A stretch of DNA of 64,000 nt from Fragilaria crotonensis. Lineage: Eukaryota > Bacillariophyta > Fragilariophyceae > Fragilariales > Fragilariaceae. Positions within the stretch are counted from its first letter, which is position 1; every line of letters begins with the position of its first letter. The notes beneath the pieces were generated by a model that saw only the letters and a program-made list of their open reading frames with translations, searched no databases and was not told the origin of the DNA. The DNA lies in NCBI GenBank assembly GCA_022925895.1, contig JAKSYS010000017.1, positions 1 to 64,000 on the forward strand, given 5' to 3'. A program made the position numbers and the translations under genes. Positions 49,249-61,073 of this stretch are shown here, piece after piece.

Positions 49249-49964
49249 ATGACCATGTCGTCGACGGTAGCTGGGCCACAACGGCGGAGCTCGTGCCATC
49301 CCTCCTCGCCTCAGACTCTCGCATGTATACTTGCAATACTTATGGTTGTTCAAGTGTTGTTGGTTCCGTTGTCTTTCCATGGGAGTTTACAGTCATCGAC
49401 ATGGGTTCCAGCCACTGATGAGTTTACAATCGCTACAGCTAGATTTTCGGCAACGACTGTATTGTTCCCACAAAGAAGAAGCACTCTTGGGACAAATAGG
49501 GCAGCACTCGGAAAGAAATTAGAGTGTGAAAGAGACGAAATCAAGGTGAACCCGACAGGACATTCAATGGCTATCCTGTTTATCATCGTCGTGCGTCTGC
49601 AACGAATTCAATACACTCCTCGGTACAATGCGTGGGCGAAAACTTTCGAACGAATGCATGGATTCATCGATCCTGTAAATTTCGTCATTTTTGTTTTGAT
49701 TCTGTAGAGAAGGAATTCGTCATTTATCAGTCCAACGAAGACGCTCAATTGCAACAAGCGATCGGAAAGAATAATTTTGCATTTTCATCCAGTGACATGG
49801 ACGAAGATGTCAGTGTTGCTATAGGTGGAATCAATACCAAATGGACTTGGTCAAGTGGAGCTCCGCGGCTTCGTTGGTTTCCCAAAGTTGTTCGAGGTGC
49901 CTTGGAGGACGATTATTATGCAGTAGACGACGACGTGGTCTGGGTGCCCTATCATGTGATTTAA
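49249..49964 (+). pseudogene. Fragment of a possible type II membrane protein (glycosyltransferase-like), frame-split
   Basis: The frame from ATG at 49,249 (or 49,255) begins with a short polar segment and a strong hydrophobic stretch, ACILAILMVVQVLLVPL, that fits a signal anchor. It continues to 49,707. A second frame to 49,964 carries NTKWTWSSGAPRLRWFPKVV and ends DDVVWVPYHVI. An N-terminal anchor with a downstream lumenal-looking part is the layout of Golgi glycosyltransferases, but no catalytic motif is visible and the family is not certain. The protein stops at 49,964 without an obvious C-terminal domain, and the Copia element begins soon after. It is therefore probably a truncated host gene. 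Confidence 0.35.
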
Positions 49965-51787
49965 ACCAGACACCGTCGGATGAACAACGTTCAGACGACG
50001 ATGAATGGGAGGGCTTTCGCTAAGAGGTGTAAACAGAATTATAAAGTCTTAGGTGCGAACGATGTTAATCACGAACATCGGAGCTTTTGGACTCTCACAA
50101 CTGAAATGACTGCATACCACTTGTTGATGACCTTTTATCAAAGTGTGTTTGAACCCCGACTGAAATATGGGTAGCGTATGGTTTAGTTTCATACGGTAGA
50201 TCCGTTGACGGTAACCCCATATCATCACACTCCCTCTCGCGACTATATTTGCAAGTCGGCGTGAGGACTCACCAACCCATTACTAGTGCCCGATGTTTAA
50301 TCAATGTATCCTCATTGAGGGCCTTAGTCAGAAAATCAGCTGGTTGGTCGTGTGTGCCAATCGGATGAATCGAAATCTCCCCTCGCTCCACATAGTCCCG
50401 GAAATGGTGCAATCGTATGTTCAGGTGTTTCGTCCTCGGCCTGTACTTGTGGGTTTTGGCCATTTCGAGAGCACCGCTATTGTCTTCGAACACCTTGCAA
50501 TGCACCGTCGCCTTCGCCGTGGTGATCGGGTAGCCGTTCTTCTTCAATTCTTTCAACAACTCCATTATCGGTATAGCATCGCGCAGAGCATAACTCAGAC
50601 CGGTGTACTCCGATTCTGTTGTCGACAGAGCTATCTCCGTTTGTAACTGGGATTTCCAGAGCAGCGGACACCCGGCGTAGTTGATGACGTAACCATGTCT
50701 CGATCTTGCGGTATCTCTGTCATCGGCAGCAGTCGCCGGATCCCAGTCTCCACAGAAACTGGCATCTACATATACCTCGAGATCCTTATTTGACATCGGA
50801 CTCAGGATAGTACCTTTGTCCCGCGTTCCGTAAAGGTAACGTCCCAACCAACGTACGGCATCCCCGTGCTCCTTTCTGGGATCGGACACGAAACGTGCGC
50901 ACTGGTGCACAGCGTATGATATATCGCTTCGTGTCGCTTTTTCCAGATAATTGAGCTTCCCAATTACCGACCGGTAGTTGAACGAGTCGTCAAAACGTGG
51001 TGATTCGAGGTGTCGCATCAGAACCTTGAATGAAGCAGCAGGTGTAGACTTTGGTTTGATCTTGTCTCCGATCAATCGCAGGTCCTCCAAGATCTGATCT
51101 ATCAAGTGTGGTTGCGACAGGTGTATGGTACCGTCGATCCTTCGCTCGATATTCACACCCAGGAAGTCAGCCAAATCTCCCTCCACGGTTATCGCCAACT
51201 TCGCCTTCGTTCTGAGCTCCTCGATGATATCGTCGATTTCCTGTTTGTTTGGTCCCGCAAGCAAGCTGTCGTCGGTGTACAAAACATACATTGTCGATCC
51301 TCGGTAGAATACGCATTCATCGACTTTGGATTGCTTGAACCCAAGTTCGTCGATGAGTTTCCGCACAAGGAACTTGTTCCATACCCGTCCTGCTTGCTTT
51401 TGTCCATAAATGTTCCTGTGTATTTCGAGCACGTAGTCATTGGGATTTGTCCCATCTTCAAGATCGATACCTGCCGGAATTTTCATGTACAAGGTTCTTT
51501 CCACAGGTGCTTGTGCGAATGCTTGGACGAAATCGATTTGTTTCGTGTACCAACCGTGGGCAGCAGTCAAGGTGAGCAACATACGAACGGAATTCCAGGA
51601 TGCTACCGGGGAGTATGTCTCATGGTAATGTACGCCCGATTTCATTCTGACCCATCGATGTTCAGCCGAGCCTTGTACTTCTTGATTGCCCTACACAATT
51701 TTCGAATCGAGTTTTTCGCAAGTACAATCTGTCCGCCGACCGTGATTGCGTATATTGATTAGGAAGTTGTCGCGTGAACGAGCCACC

Positions 51788-54700
51788 ATGACCAAGCCAA
51801 ACGGCAAGGCCTCTGTCCATCCTCTAGCACTCCCCGACGATTGGGACTCCCCGGATTCTCTTTATGGCTTCCAGTGTGATGCGTGGTTGGACCATCCGAT
51901 GAAAAACGGACACGATTGGTTTTCTACCGAAGAACGTGCCCGTCGCGAAGCCAACGCCTACGCTTATCGTCAGAAAGGGACCAAAGAGAATTGGAGTAGA
52001 TACCTCTCACTTGGTTTCTTCGTATTCGAGGAGGATTGTTTTGAATGCGATAAGCTCTGGGCGGATATGGAGAAGGATCCACTCCAAGTTCATCGATCGA
52101 TTTGGTATAACTTCCGTTTTCACATCGACCAAATGATGGATATTCCTCCGAAGTTGAATGCATGGGCCATAAACGTTACTCGCGCATATCTCTCGCACTT
52201 TGATCCATCCACCCTCTACGAAACAGACACGCTGGCCTATTCGTGGAAAACGATGCCGTTTATGGAAACCTCAATGGAAGTTGATAGCCCGACAGACTGG
52301 ATTCCAGTGACTAATCGTCGCCGCTCCAAGAGTCCACCCGCGTCTGTGCCTCCAGAAGTCATCTCACCAACAGCCGATGCGGGAGAAGTTGTTCCACGTA
52401 CGAGTTCCCCTGGCGAAGCAGTCACTCCCTTGACAAGCACTATGACATCGACTCAGAGGTCAGAAAAATCGAGAGTTTCGGCCTCATCTACGAGATCGAG
52501 CAACCGGCAGATATCCTGGTCGCACAGACTCCCATCCGTTACTACCGTCAGGGAGAATGAAGAGAAGGACGAAGAACAGGACGGCAACGGAAGTGAACAG
52601 CCCGCCCTAGACAATTCAAATCCCAATAATACAAGTCAAGGTTCATCTACAGGACAATTTACAACTCGCCCATATGAAAAAGTTGCAACGAATGATGGCA
52701 CTCATAGAGTGACCGTTAGATGGAGACCACCGGAACCTCCCAACATGTACGAGCGTGATAAGAAGAAATTGAATGATGGCCTCCGGGAACTAGTCTGTAC
52801 CATGCTCCCACCAGAAGTCGGTCTTCTCTATCGATGGGAAAGCGAAGATCTGCTCCTCTCCAACTCGGCTCAGCAAATGACCGCCTCGGAACTTCGCGAC
52901 TTCATTTCTCCTGCAATTACGTTTCTTCCGGCGCAGCACCAGATTGTGTTTGGCTTACGGATCGGGTTTGCCACTACTCCGGGTCAATGGACGCGTTCAG
53001 CCGCCATGCAGATGCTCTTTACAGCAAAGCAGGTTGATATCATTATTTCTAACTCAACGAGCACGAGCGGAAAGATGGTCACCGCCGGATACGTTTTGTT
53101 CAAAGCACCGAACACTACCCAAATCTCTCGGTATACACAGTTCCTGCGCAGTGTTCTTCCAGATACAGCCCCGTATTTTGATGTTGTACGATTCAAAAAG
53201 ACTCCCATGGATCAACTGATCCCTCATCTCCGCATTCAACGTGGTGAAAAACACGTCACTCCTCTTTGCCAAGCATTGCTCTGTCATGACAGGCCGTGGG
53301 AGCGCCATGTTCCTTCCTCGTTATGCCTTGGGTGCCATGACTGACGAAAAGATTAAAAGCCATTTTGAATTTCACGATAAGTGGGCCAAGTCGCTTAAAG
53401 CGATTGTCATGTCACCACAAATCAATCACTTGGACCAGAAGAGGACAGAATATCACGAGGATGGTACAACACTCGAGCGATCCACTCGCGAATGGATGTC
53501 TACAATATTGGCACCGGATCAGAAATCTCCCGCATTATGCGATGTCGTGAATGGACCTCCGGACCACAAAGCATATCTCTTAGTTCCAAGTCATTATTTT
53601 GCACTGGTCCAACAGGAGTGGCGGTCCTACAAATCTCGATTGTATCCTCCTCGCCACCGGGAGGCACGTTTCCGCGATTCGCTCCCAGGCTTGCCTGACG
53701 TCATCCATATCCAAGCGGAGATCGAGTCACAAGTTTCATTCCTCGAACAACTGTTTGAATCGTCGGAATGGCAGCAACTCCCATCGTTTGCTTCCCATGC
53801 ACGTGTCGCCGGTAATAGTCAAAAACAGACTGTTCCATCCACCAACAAACGACGTTCAGCAGAGCCGAGCTCTGCGTGGCCAACTCCAGCCGAGGCAGCT
53901 AACGCATCCACCCTTAGAAACCAGCGGGCAGAGACTGATGGCAGCCCACGGGATCAGTCAACAGATTCGTTCCATCGTAATGGCGGAGGAATCTCTGTGG
54001 GCACTACGGATGACCGCAGCACCCAGTCTACCCATTCACTTACCCATGTCTCTAGGATCTCAATGACGGATACCCGATTTCAAGAGCTCGAGCATTCGAT
54101 GCAACAAAAATTACTTGCATTGGAAGTCTCCGGACAGAAATCGTCGGATCGCCTTATTTCTATGGAACTCCAATTCAGCAGGATCGATGATTTAGATAAG
54201 AAAGTGGCCGCAGTCCATGAGAAACTGGACCGCGCGACAGCCCAAATGAATGAATCGCACAAAACTCAACAAACTATGTCGGAGGATATGGAAGCCATGC
54301 GGAGTTTGACTGCTCAGCAGTTTGCCGAAATGAATCAGCGGTTGCTCTCCAATTTAGAAAGCCAGCACACGATGTCGACCACCATGCTCGATCTTCGAGA
54401 GCATTTCGAAAAGATGTCCGAGTTTATGGAACACCTCGCTACAAAAATGGAATTTGATCGGAAAACTGCAGTCGACTCCAAGTTGCAAGCAACGTTTGTT
54501 TCAACGCATTCTGCGAAGGCTCGGAGGTTAACCTCTCAGGACTCTCGTTCTACGGGTAGCGCAAGTACAAGTTCCTCTGCGTCGAAAACGTCAGTTCATT
54601 CGACCACTTCGTCTACAGTGTACAGTTCACCAGAGAAAAGAAATTGCGGTCGCACCATAAAGACGAGCCGAAGAGGTACCATCCATCAGCGGGAACTGCG

Positions 54701-54946
54701 GACAACCCTTCAGCCAATCACCAGGATAGCCAAGTCTCCGATTACATGGAGTTGTGCACAAATTTAGAGGATGTTTTCCCTCACCAAGATGAATCCCAAC
54801 GGTCTCGGCACAATTTGCATAAGTCACCCGACAATTGCAACTTTCAAACGCAAGATGATGCATCGTCAACAAATTCCCAACAGTCAGCTCCCCTAGATTC
54901 TCAATACATCATTTCAACGGATCTAGGCGGAGCGGACAGTCCATGA
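51788..54946 (+). CDS. LINE-D ORF1 protein (coiled-coil, unrecognised N-terminal domain)
   Basis: The ATG at 51,788 has a strong context, GCCACCATGA. The frame runs to 53,344. The adjoining +1 frame carries the protein from about 53,280 to 54,640, and the original frame resumes to a stop at 54,944-54,946. Two small compensating indels explain this, since the first and last parts share one frame. The N-terminal part (MTKPNGKASVHPLALPDDWD) is not recognised. A Ser/Pro-rich linker follows, then a second folded region near 52,740-53,300 and a coiled coil at about 54,060-54,470 (ELEHSMQQKLLALEVSGQKS and similar heptads). Coiled coils are typical of LINE ORF1 proteins, which bind the element RNA. 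The stop overlaps the ORF2 start in the sequence ATGA. Confidence 0.7.
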
Positions 54947-56460
54947 ATCTTTCACTGCAAAATGCAGGCCATCCACCTAGGCCGAACACGGTGGATCGAA
55001 GCCCTGACAGGGCGTCGGAGTTAGCGACAGCACAGAAGCAATGGAGAAATTTATTCAGTAGACCTTCCTCTCCTGGCGTGGCCCCACAATGTTTAAGTCA
55101 AGTAAGTCACCGCAAACGGGGTCTATTGACAAGGTCCAATCAACGCGAGAACCATCCATGGGGGGACATCCTCGGACAAAAATCACCACACCACACCCGT
55201 GTATATGTCCAAAATGTGAACGGAATTTCTATTGACGGAAGAGGAGGGCAATTGAATGATATATGTGCGGTGGTTCAAGAGACTCAGGCAGATATTTTTT
55301 GTGGTCAGGAACACAACCTCGATGTCACGCAAATGCATGTTCGTAGTCTTTTATATGATACAGTTCAACAATATTGGGATAGGACCAGATTCATCGCAGG
55401 GACGACGCCAATTCCTTTCGCAACGCCGTACAAGCCGGGTGGCACGTTCCTCCTTACCAATGGACGCACTTCGGGTAGAGTTGTTCACCAAACCCAAGAC
55501 CGTTGGGGACGATGGGTAACTCAAGAATTCTCTGGCAGGGCAGGAATAAAAGTGGTCATCGTGTCCGCATACCAACCAGTTGAAAAACGAGGCCAAGAAG
55601 GGAATCTCACGGTTGCAGGTCAACACCGCAGTCTGCTGTTACAAGCCCAAGATTCCGTCACGAACCCTCGGTCGGCATTCAGACGAGATCTTTTATCGGC
55701 TTTGCGAGGTCATCTTCGAGCAGGTTCGGATATTCTCCTTGTGGGCGATTTTAACGAAACCTTTGGTTCCGATGCGGACGGAATGAGTTTTATAGCTGGT
55801 GAATTGCAATTGGTGAATTTGGGTCCAGGGCGTCACTCATCCCACGCTCCAGCAACGTATGCGAGAGGGACAAAGTGTCTAGATTATGCATTGGGTAGTC
55901 CGAGACTCCAAGCGGCGCTGGCGGCAATGGGATACGAGGAGTTTAACGCAAGGTTATCTTCTGACCATCGCGGGTATTTCCTGGACTTCGACACGGATAA
56001 GCTGTTCGGGAGTCCGACCCCAGACTTGGCGACGCCAAATCGAAGAATGCTCAAAGCCAACAATGTACGCCAAGTTACCGCATACATAGACCGCATGTAT
56101 GAATTGCTCTCTGCTCATAACGCATTCCAACGTGGGCACAAACTTACCCATCCGGGAAATCGGCATCAATTTGCTGAGCGACTGGACCGCGACGTCCTCG
56201 CGGCAAGCATGTCTGCGGAAGCTAGTCTTCCTCAATTTGGTAAACCAGCTTGGTCCCTCGAATTATCAAAGGCCCGACGGAAAGCACAGTACCTTCGGAA
56301 AGCCTTATCCACGTTTCGCCTTGCTCTCGACAATACAAAAGTTCTTCAGAATTTTCCCAAGCATTTCCGGAAGCCGAAGTTCCAAGTACACAAGGTCACT
56401 GCTCCCGTCTTCTTCGTTCCGCAACTTTGGAAATCCGATCTCTGGTTAAACAAAGCTACG
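54943..56460 (+). CDS. LINE-D ORF2, N-terminal endonuclease (EEP/APE type)
   Basis: The ATG at 54,943 overlaps the ORF1 stop. Metal-dependent endonuclease motifs appear in order: VYVQNVNGIS near 55,201, CGQEHN at 55,300 (catalytic Glu), VSAYQP near 55,563, VGDFNE at 55,741, CLDYALGS near 55,878, and SSDHRGYFLDFD near 55,958 (catalytic Asp-His). This domain nicks the target strand to prime reverse transcription. The frame stays open to 56,652, but the protein seems to move to another frame between 56,360 and 56,460, where the RT part begins. One indel is therefore likely in ORF2. Confidence 0.85.
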
Positions 56461-59400
56461 TCACACGTCGAACAGAACGGCGTCAACGTATTAAAGCCCT
56501 GGAAACATCCCGTTGTAACTCGGACAAAGAGACGGCTCAGCGCTTGCGCAGACTCCAGAAGGCTGAAGACATCACAGCTGTCACTCATAAACTCCGTCAT
56601 GTACGAGGAAAGTATTCTCGTTCAGGAGTGGTTCGGTTGGAAATCCCTCTAAACACAGGAGATGATCCAAAAACATGTACACAATGGCAACAAATCGACG
56701 TTCCTACGGAAATCGTTCGGCTCCTTCAAGAACGGAATCGGCTTCATTTTGGCCAGGCACATGGGACACCCTTTACAGTTCCACCGTTGGCAGATCTATT
56801 AGGGTATACGGGTATTAGTGAAACTCAGAACAAAATCTTGCAGGGCACCTTTGACGCTTCGGAGCTCGACGAGCATGTGCAACTACTCATTCGCCACCTT
56901 CGAGCTACTCACACGATGTTGGCAGATACCACGCGCCCTACAATTGACGACGATGACTTTTGTGCTAAACTTCGGCTGTGGTCAGAATCTACCACAACGT
57001 CCCCGTCTGGCATGCATCTAGGGCATTATAAGTCCCTAATCGCAAGGCATTCTTTCTCTTCCGACCTAGCTGATGAGGAGTTGGCGCCAGAGTTTAAAGA
57101 ACGCAAAGACGAGCTGGACTATAGACAGCAAGCTATTCGTCAACTACGATTGCAACTCCTGAACTACGCATTGGAGCGAGGTTACTCGTTTCTGCGGTGG
57201 CAGAAAGTGGTCAACACCATGTTGTTCAAAGACACAGATAACGTGAGATTGCATCGCACGCGCGTCATTCACATTTACGAAGCAGATTTTAATTTGTTCC
57301 TCGGTATCAAGTGGCGGGAAGCAATGCATCAAGCAGAAGATTTGCAACTTTTGAATGACGGACAATTCGGGTCCCGACCTTACCGAAATGCAACGGAACC
57401 GGTGTTTATCGAAGAACTTCAATTGGAAATCTCTAGAGCCACCCGCAAACCCTTGATTCTCACGAACTACGACGCTACAGCATGCTACGAGCGTATTATT
57501 CCCAATTTAGGGATGACCGTCAGTCAGAAATATGGCGTACCAGCTCTAGTCACGGCTAGCAACGCTTCGACATTGGAAAAGGCCGACTTTTATGTACGCA
57601 CAGAACTGGGCATCTCTCCCACTGGCTATCATCATGAACCCGAGTTTCCGGTGTATGGTACAGGACAAGGCAGTGCAAATTCTCCCGCGATTTGGTGTTT
57701 CTTATCTAGCACTCTTTTTGATTGCTACGACACTCGAGCACATCATGCGGAATATTGGGATACGACGGGCGACGTCAATGTCCAGCTTGGACTCATTGGT
57801 TTTGTCGACGATTGCAACGGCCAAACCAATTCGTTTGAACACGATGGTTCTCGCGCAACAGTCGAAAAACTCATTTATCAAGCACAGGCTAATGCGCAGC
57901 AGTGGACCGATTTACTCCATGCTAGCGGAGGAGCTCTAGAATTAACTAAGTGTTCAAGTCACATTCTCCAATGGCAGTTTTCTATGACTGGAGCTCCGGT
58001 ATTGATACCGTCACATACATCGGATGGCGTTACTATCAAGGTCTGGGAGTCCCAAACCAATTCGGAAAAGAACCTACAGTTACTTCCTGCTTACACCGCA
58101 CATAAGACACTCGGTCATTACAAGGACCCAGCGGGCACTCAACGAGAACAATACAGACAGTTGAAGCGGAAGAGCGACTCTATTACCGCCTTCTTGTGGG
58201 AAACTCCTCTCAGTCGATTGGAAGCTTGGACATTCTACTTCGCTTGCTATTTACCAGCGGTGAGTTACCCCCTTGCGAGCTCTTCGCTCACTCCGCAATG
58301 TCTCGATCGCATCCAGCGGAAAGCCATGTCAATCATTGTCCCTAGATGTGGCTTCAATCGCAATACAAAGAAAGCTATCCTTTATGGACCATTAGCGCTC
58401 GGAGGTGCAAATTTCCGTTCTTTAGTGTCTCAACAAGGCATTTCCCAAGTAATGATGTTCATCCGTCAGTGGCGACGAAATTCCCTTGCAGGAAAATTGC
58501 TTCGTATTGCGGTGTCTTGGTTCCAGTCCCAAGTTGGGGTCTCATTCTCCATTCTCGAAAGTGTTCATCATCCGTTACCACACTTAGAATCCAAGTGGCT
58601 CCGTTCCCTTCGAATGTTCCTGGCTTCCATCGACGCGAAGCTCCGCCTCGATACCCCGTATTTACCCGAGCTTCAACGTTTACACGATGTGTGTATCATG
58701 GACGCGATCCTTTCTTCCCGGAAGTTTAATCCTACCGAGATTTGCAAGTTGAATTATTGCCGTCTGTATTTGAACGCTGTCACTATCTCAGACCTGACTC
58801 TTATGAATGGTCGACAGTTGGATCACAATATGTTATTGGGTAACCACTCCTGCCTCAGTAGCTTTACCCATGGCACTGCCATCCATCAAGAAAGGCCTTC
58901 GGAGCGAACATGGTTACTATGGAAAAAGGCGAACCAGATTTGGAGCACACCCGAGGGAACGCTTTATCAACCTCTGGGAGACTGGGTCTTACCAATTCAC
59001 CAACTTCGGCAGCGACACGCCGCCTATTGGTGGACGGGTCGGCTATGGGTCAGGATACAAGATCGGTACACCAAGTGCACCATGGTATCGGATCGACACT
59101 TTCGCGAAACAGCTACTTCATGTAGTTGGGATGCTCTTCCGCGCCTGGCCGTTCCTATGTTAGCAATCCTAAGTTCGCCGGGATGTTGGAAAATTGCCCA
59201 CCAGAGTCACATCCTTGAGATTAATCGCCCACCGATCGCCGGAACGTTTTCACAGTATATAGCATCTCTTTCCGACTGGGAGTCCGAACTCTTGACTCAC
59301 CTTGATATGAGTGATGACCCTTTTTCCGTCGCCGTTGCTCTTGAACATGGCGTTCGAGCCGTCAGTGACGGCTCCGACTGGCACCAAATCCAAGGTGCTT

Positions 59401-60905
59401 TCGGCTGGACGATTAGTACGGACCGCGGTGACCGTTGTGCACGGGGTATGGGCCCTGCCAGTAGTCCCTCTCCACACGCATACAGATCGGAAAGTTATGG
59501 CCTCCTCTCCCTTTTGTGTTTCCTCCGCCGACTCGCAGAGTTTACCGGGAAACATGACCAATGGTTCGGTATCGTGGCGACTGATAGCCAGAGTCTCATT
59601 GACACAATTCTCCAGCGTCGAGGACAATGCCTTCCTGGCCACGACGTCTTCAACGTGGCCGACACACCCGTTTGCAGTTTCCCACTTGAACCCACCCTTC
59701 CGGAGTGGGATGTCATCCGAGGTATTCAGGTTCTTCTTCAAGAAATGCCGCTGTTGACCCTTCGACATGTTAAAGGTCACCAAGATCGGGCGACTCCGTA
59801 CCAGCAACTCCCTTTGCTCGCACAATTAAATGTCGAGGCTGACGCGCAAGCAACACGATATCAACGAGAACTGGGTACCTTCAAACCGGTTGTCCTCCTG
59901 ACTGAATGGGCCGGCGTGCATTTGGAGTTTCCTACGGGAACAGTCACGGCGCATTATGAAACGGCTCTGAGGTACCAAGCGACAGCGCCGGCGTTAAAAG
60001 CCCACATGCAAGAGCGGTATTCGTGGTCTCAACAGACAATGGCGGCAATCAACTGGCAAGCGCATGGTAAAGCAATGCGTCGATCCCTCGATCACCGCAC
60101 GTTCCTTGTAAAACTAGTCCATGGCATTCTTCCAACGAATCAACGACTTCATCGGTCGGACCATCGACGGAATAAATGTCCAAGCTGCCAAACCGTCGGA
60201 GAAAGCTGGCAGCATATCTTATGCTGTCCGTCCGTTGCACACTCTTCATGGCGTACGTCCATGTCGGCACAGCTCGACTCCAAGTGCGCAACCCTGGGAA
60301 CGATGCCACGCCTTCACGACATGTTACTTCAAGCTCTTCGTGATTGGTGCATACACGACCCGCATTCTGTCAACGCTTACCAAGTACAACCCTCCCCCAA
60401 TGATTCTCCAGCTATCCGGCGCGTTATCTTTCAACAAAATGCCATCGGATGGGACCACATATTTTTGGGTCGCTTCAGTAGCGAGTGGGCATCAGTGCAA
60501 GATGCATATTATGCTCTTAAGGCACACTCGACTGAAACCAAGCGGCAAACAGGCCAAACCTGGCAAACGGCGATCATTAGTTGCATATGGCAACAATTGT
60601 TCTTACTTTGGACCATCCGTAATCAAGCCCTACATGGTGCAGATTCTCGCTTACAAGCACAGACAGCCAGACGTGAGGTTGAACGCCAGCTGACGGATCT
60701 GTATGATCTTCGCAATCACATGGAACCCAGTGTTCAACGTTTGCTGCATAGCGATCTTACGGAACATTTTTCGAAAACAGTGGCATACAATAAAAACTGG
60801 CTGTCGATCTACGGTCCCCTCGTCAAGCAAAGTATCAAGCGAGCAAAAGCTAAGGCCATCCAAGGAGTTAAAGCCATCACACACTACTTCGGTACCAAAA
60901 GGTAA
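56430..60905 (+). CDS. LINE-D ORF2, reverse transcriptase, RNase H and C-terminal Cys/His domain
   Basis: Uninterrupted frame (open from 56,250) of about 1,490 residues. RT shows SGMHLGHYKSLIARH, RVIHIYEADFNLFLGIKWRE, NYDATACYERIIPNLGM, YGTGQGSANSPAIW, and the active site GFVDDCNG at about 57,798-57,821. FVDD replaces the more common YADD/FADD. A long connection follows, then RNase H near 59,350-59,850 (VRAVSDGSDW, AYRSESYGLLSLLCF, IVATDSQSLIDT, LRHVKGHQDR, LNVEADAQATR), with all four acidic positions present. Near 60,177 is the motif CPSCQTVGESWQHILCC, and the end is KAITHYFGTKR. The combination of APE endonuclease, RT and RNase H resembles the I/Tad side of the LINE tree. The exact clade is not determined. 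Confidence 0.9.
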   Translation, partial: EIRSLVKQSYVTRRTERRQRIKALETSRCNSDKETAQRLRRLQKAEDITAVTHKLRHVRGKYSRSGVVRLEIPLNTGDDPKTCTQWQQIDVPTEIVRLLQERNRLHFGQAHGTPFTVPPLADLLGYTGISETQNKILQGTFDASELDEHVQLLIRHLRATHTMLADTTRPTIDDDDFCAKLRLWSESTTTSPSGMHLGHYKSLIARHSFSSDLADEELAPEFKERKDELDYRQQAIRQLRLQLLNYALERGYSFLRWQKVVNTMLFKDTDNVRLHRTRVIHIYEADFNLFLGIKWREAMHQAEDLQLLNDGQFGSRPYRNATEPVFIEELQLEISRATRKPLILTNYDATACYERIIPNLGMTVSQKYGVPALVTASNASTLEKADFYVRTELGISPTGYHHEPEFPVYGTGQGSANSPAIWCFLSSTLFDCYDTRAHHAEYWDTTGDVNVQLGLIGFVDDCNGQTNSFEHDGSRATVEKLIYQAQANAQQWTDLLHASGGALELTKCSSHILQWQFSMTGAPVLIPSHTSDGVTIKVWESQTNSEKNLQLLPAYTAHKTLGHYKDPAGTQREQYRQLKRKSDSITAFLWETPLSRLEAWTFYFACYLPAVSYPLASSSLTPQCLDRIQRKAMSIIVPRCGFNRNTKKAILYGPLALGGANFRSLVSQQGISQVMMFIRQWRRNSLAGKLLRIAVSWFQSQVGVSFSILESVHHPLPHLESKWLRSLRMFLASIDAKLRLDTPYLPELQRLHDVCIMDAILSSRKFNPTEICKLNYCRLYLNAVTISDLTLMNGRQLDHNMLLGNHSCLSSFTHGTAIHQERPSERTWLLWKKANQIWSTPEGTLYQPLGDWVLPIHQLRQRHAAYWWTGRLWVRIQDRYTKCTMVSDRHFRETATSCSWDALPRLAVPMLAILSSPGCWKIAHQSHILEINRPPIAGTFSQYIASLSDWESELLTHLDMSDDPFSVAVALEHGVRAVSDGSDWHQIQGAFGWTISTDRGDRCARGMGPASSPSPHAYRSESYGLLSLLCFLRRLAEFTGKHDQWFGIVATDSQSLIDTILQRRGQCLPGHDVFNVADTPVCSFPLEPTLPEWDVIRGIQVLLQEMPLLTLRHVKGHQDRATPYQQLPLLAQLNVEADAQATRYQRELGTFKPVVLLTEWAGVHLEFPTGTVTAHYETALRYQATAPALKAHMQERYSWSQQTMAAINWQAHGKAMRRSLDHRTFLVKLVHGILPTNQRLHRSDHRRNKCPSCQTVGESWQHILCCPSVAHSSWRTSMSAQLDSKCATLGTMPRLHDMLLQALRDWCIHDPHSVNAYQVQPSPNDSPAIRRVIFQQNAIGWDHIFLGRFSSEWASVQDAYYALKAHSTETKRQTGQTWQTAIISCIWQQLFLLWTIRNQALHGADSRLQAQTARREVERQLTDLYDLRNHMEPSVQRLLHSDLTEHFSKTVAYNKNWLSIYGPLVKQSIKRAKAKAIQGVKAITHYFGTKR

Positions 60906-60953
60906 TTGGGAGTTCAGTACAGTACAAGTCCGCTAGCCGCTACTGGCACACGG

Positions 60954-61032
60954 TAGTGTCTAGTCGTGCGGGTCGAGTGTTTATTTATCCGAACACAGCG
61001 ATAGCACGTTAATTAGATATGGGGTTTTTTTT
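60954..61032 (+). other. LINE 3' tail, probable RT recognition segment
   Basis: The segment with GTGCGGGTCGAG, CAGCGATAGCACGTTAATTA and a T-run has close counterparts at the ends of LINE-F (about 44,685-44,749) and the retroposon (about 61,845-61,926). Conservation of the last 75-80 bases in elements with different bodies suggests a structure needed to start reverse transcription. Confidence 0.65.
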
Positions 61033-61073
61033 CTTGATTGCCCTGGTTTTTACATCTCTCTTTCGTCGCATTT

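Larger units (their letters stand above)
51693..61032 (+). mobile_element. LINE-D, nearly full-length LINE (9.3 kb)
   Basis: Inserted in the Copia RT with target duplication CTTGATTGCCCT at 51,681-51,692 and 61,033-61,044. It has a 95-bp 5' leader, ORF1, ORF2 (endonuclease, RT, RNase H, Cys/His) and a 3' region that ends in a run of eight T. No other copy in the window is complete, and this one appears to carry every domain of the family. Confidence 0.9.
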
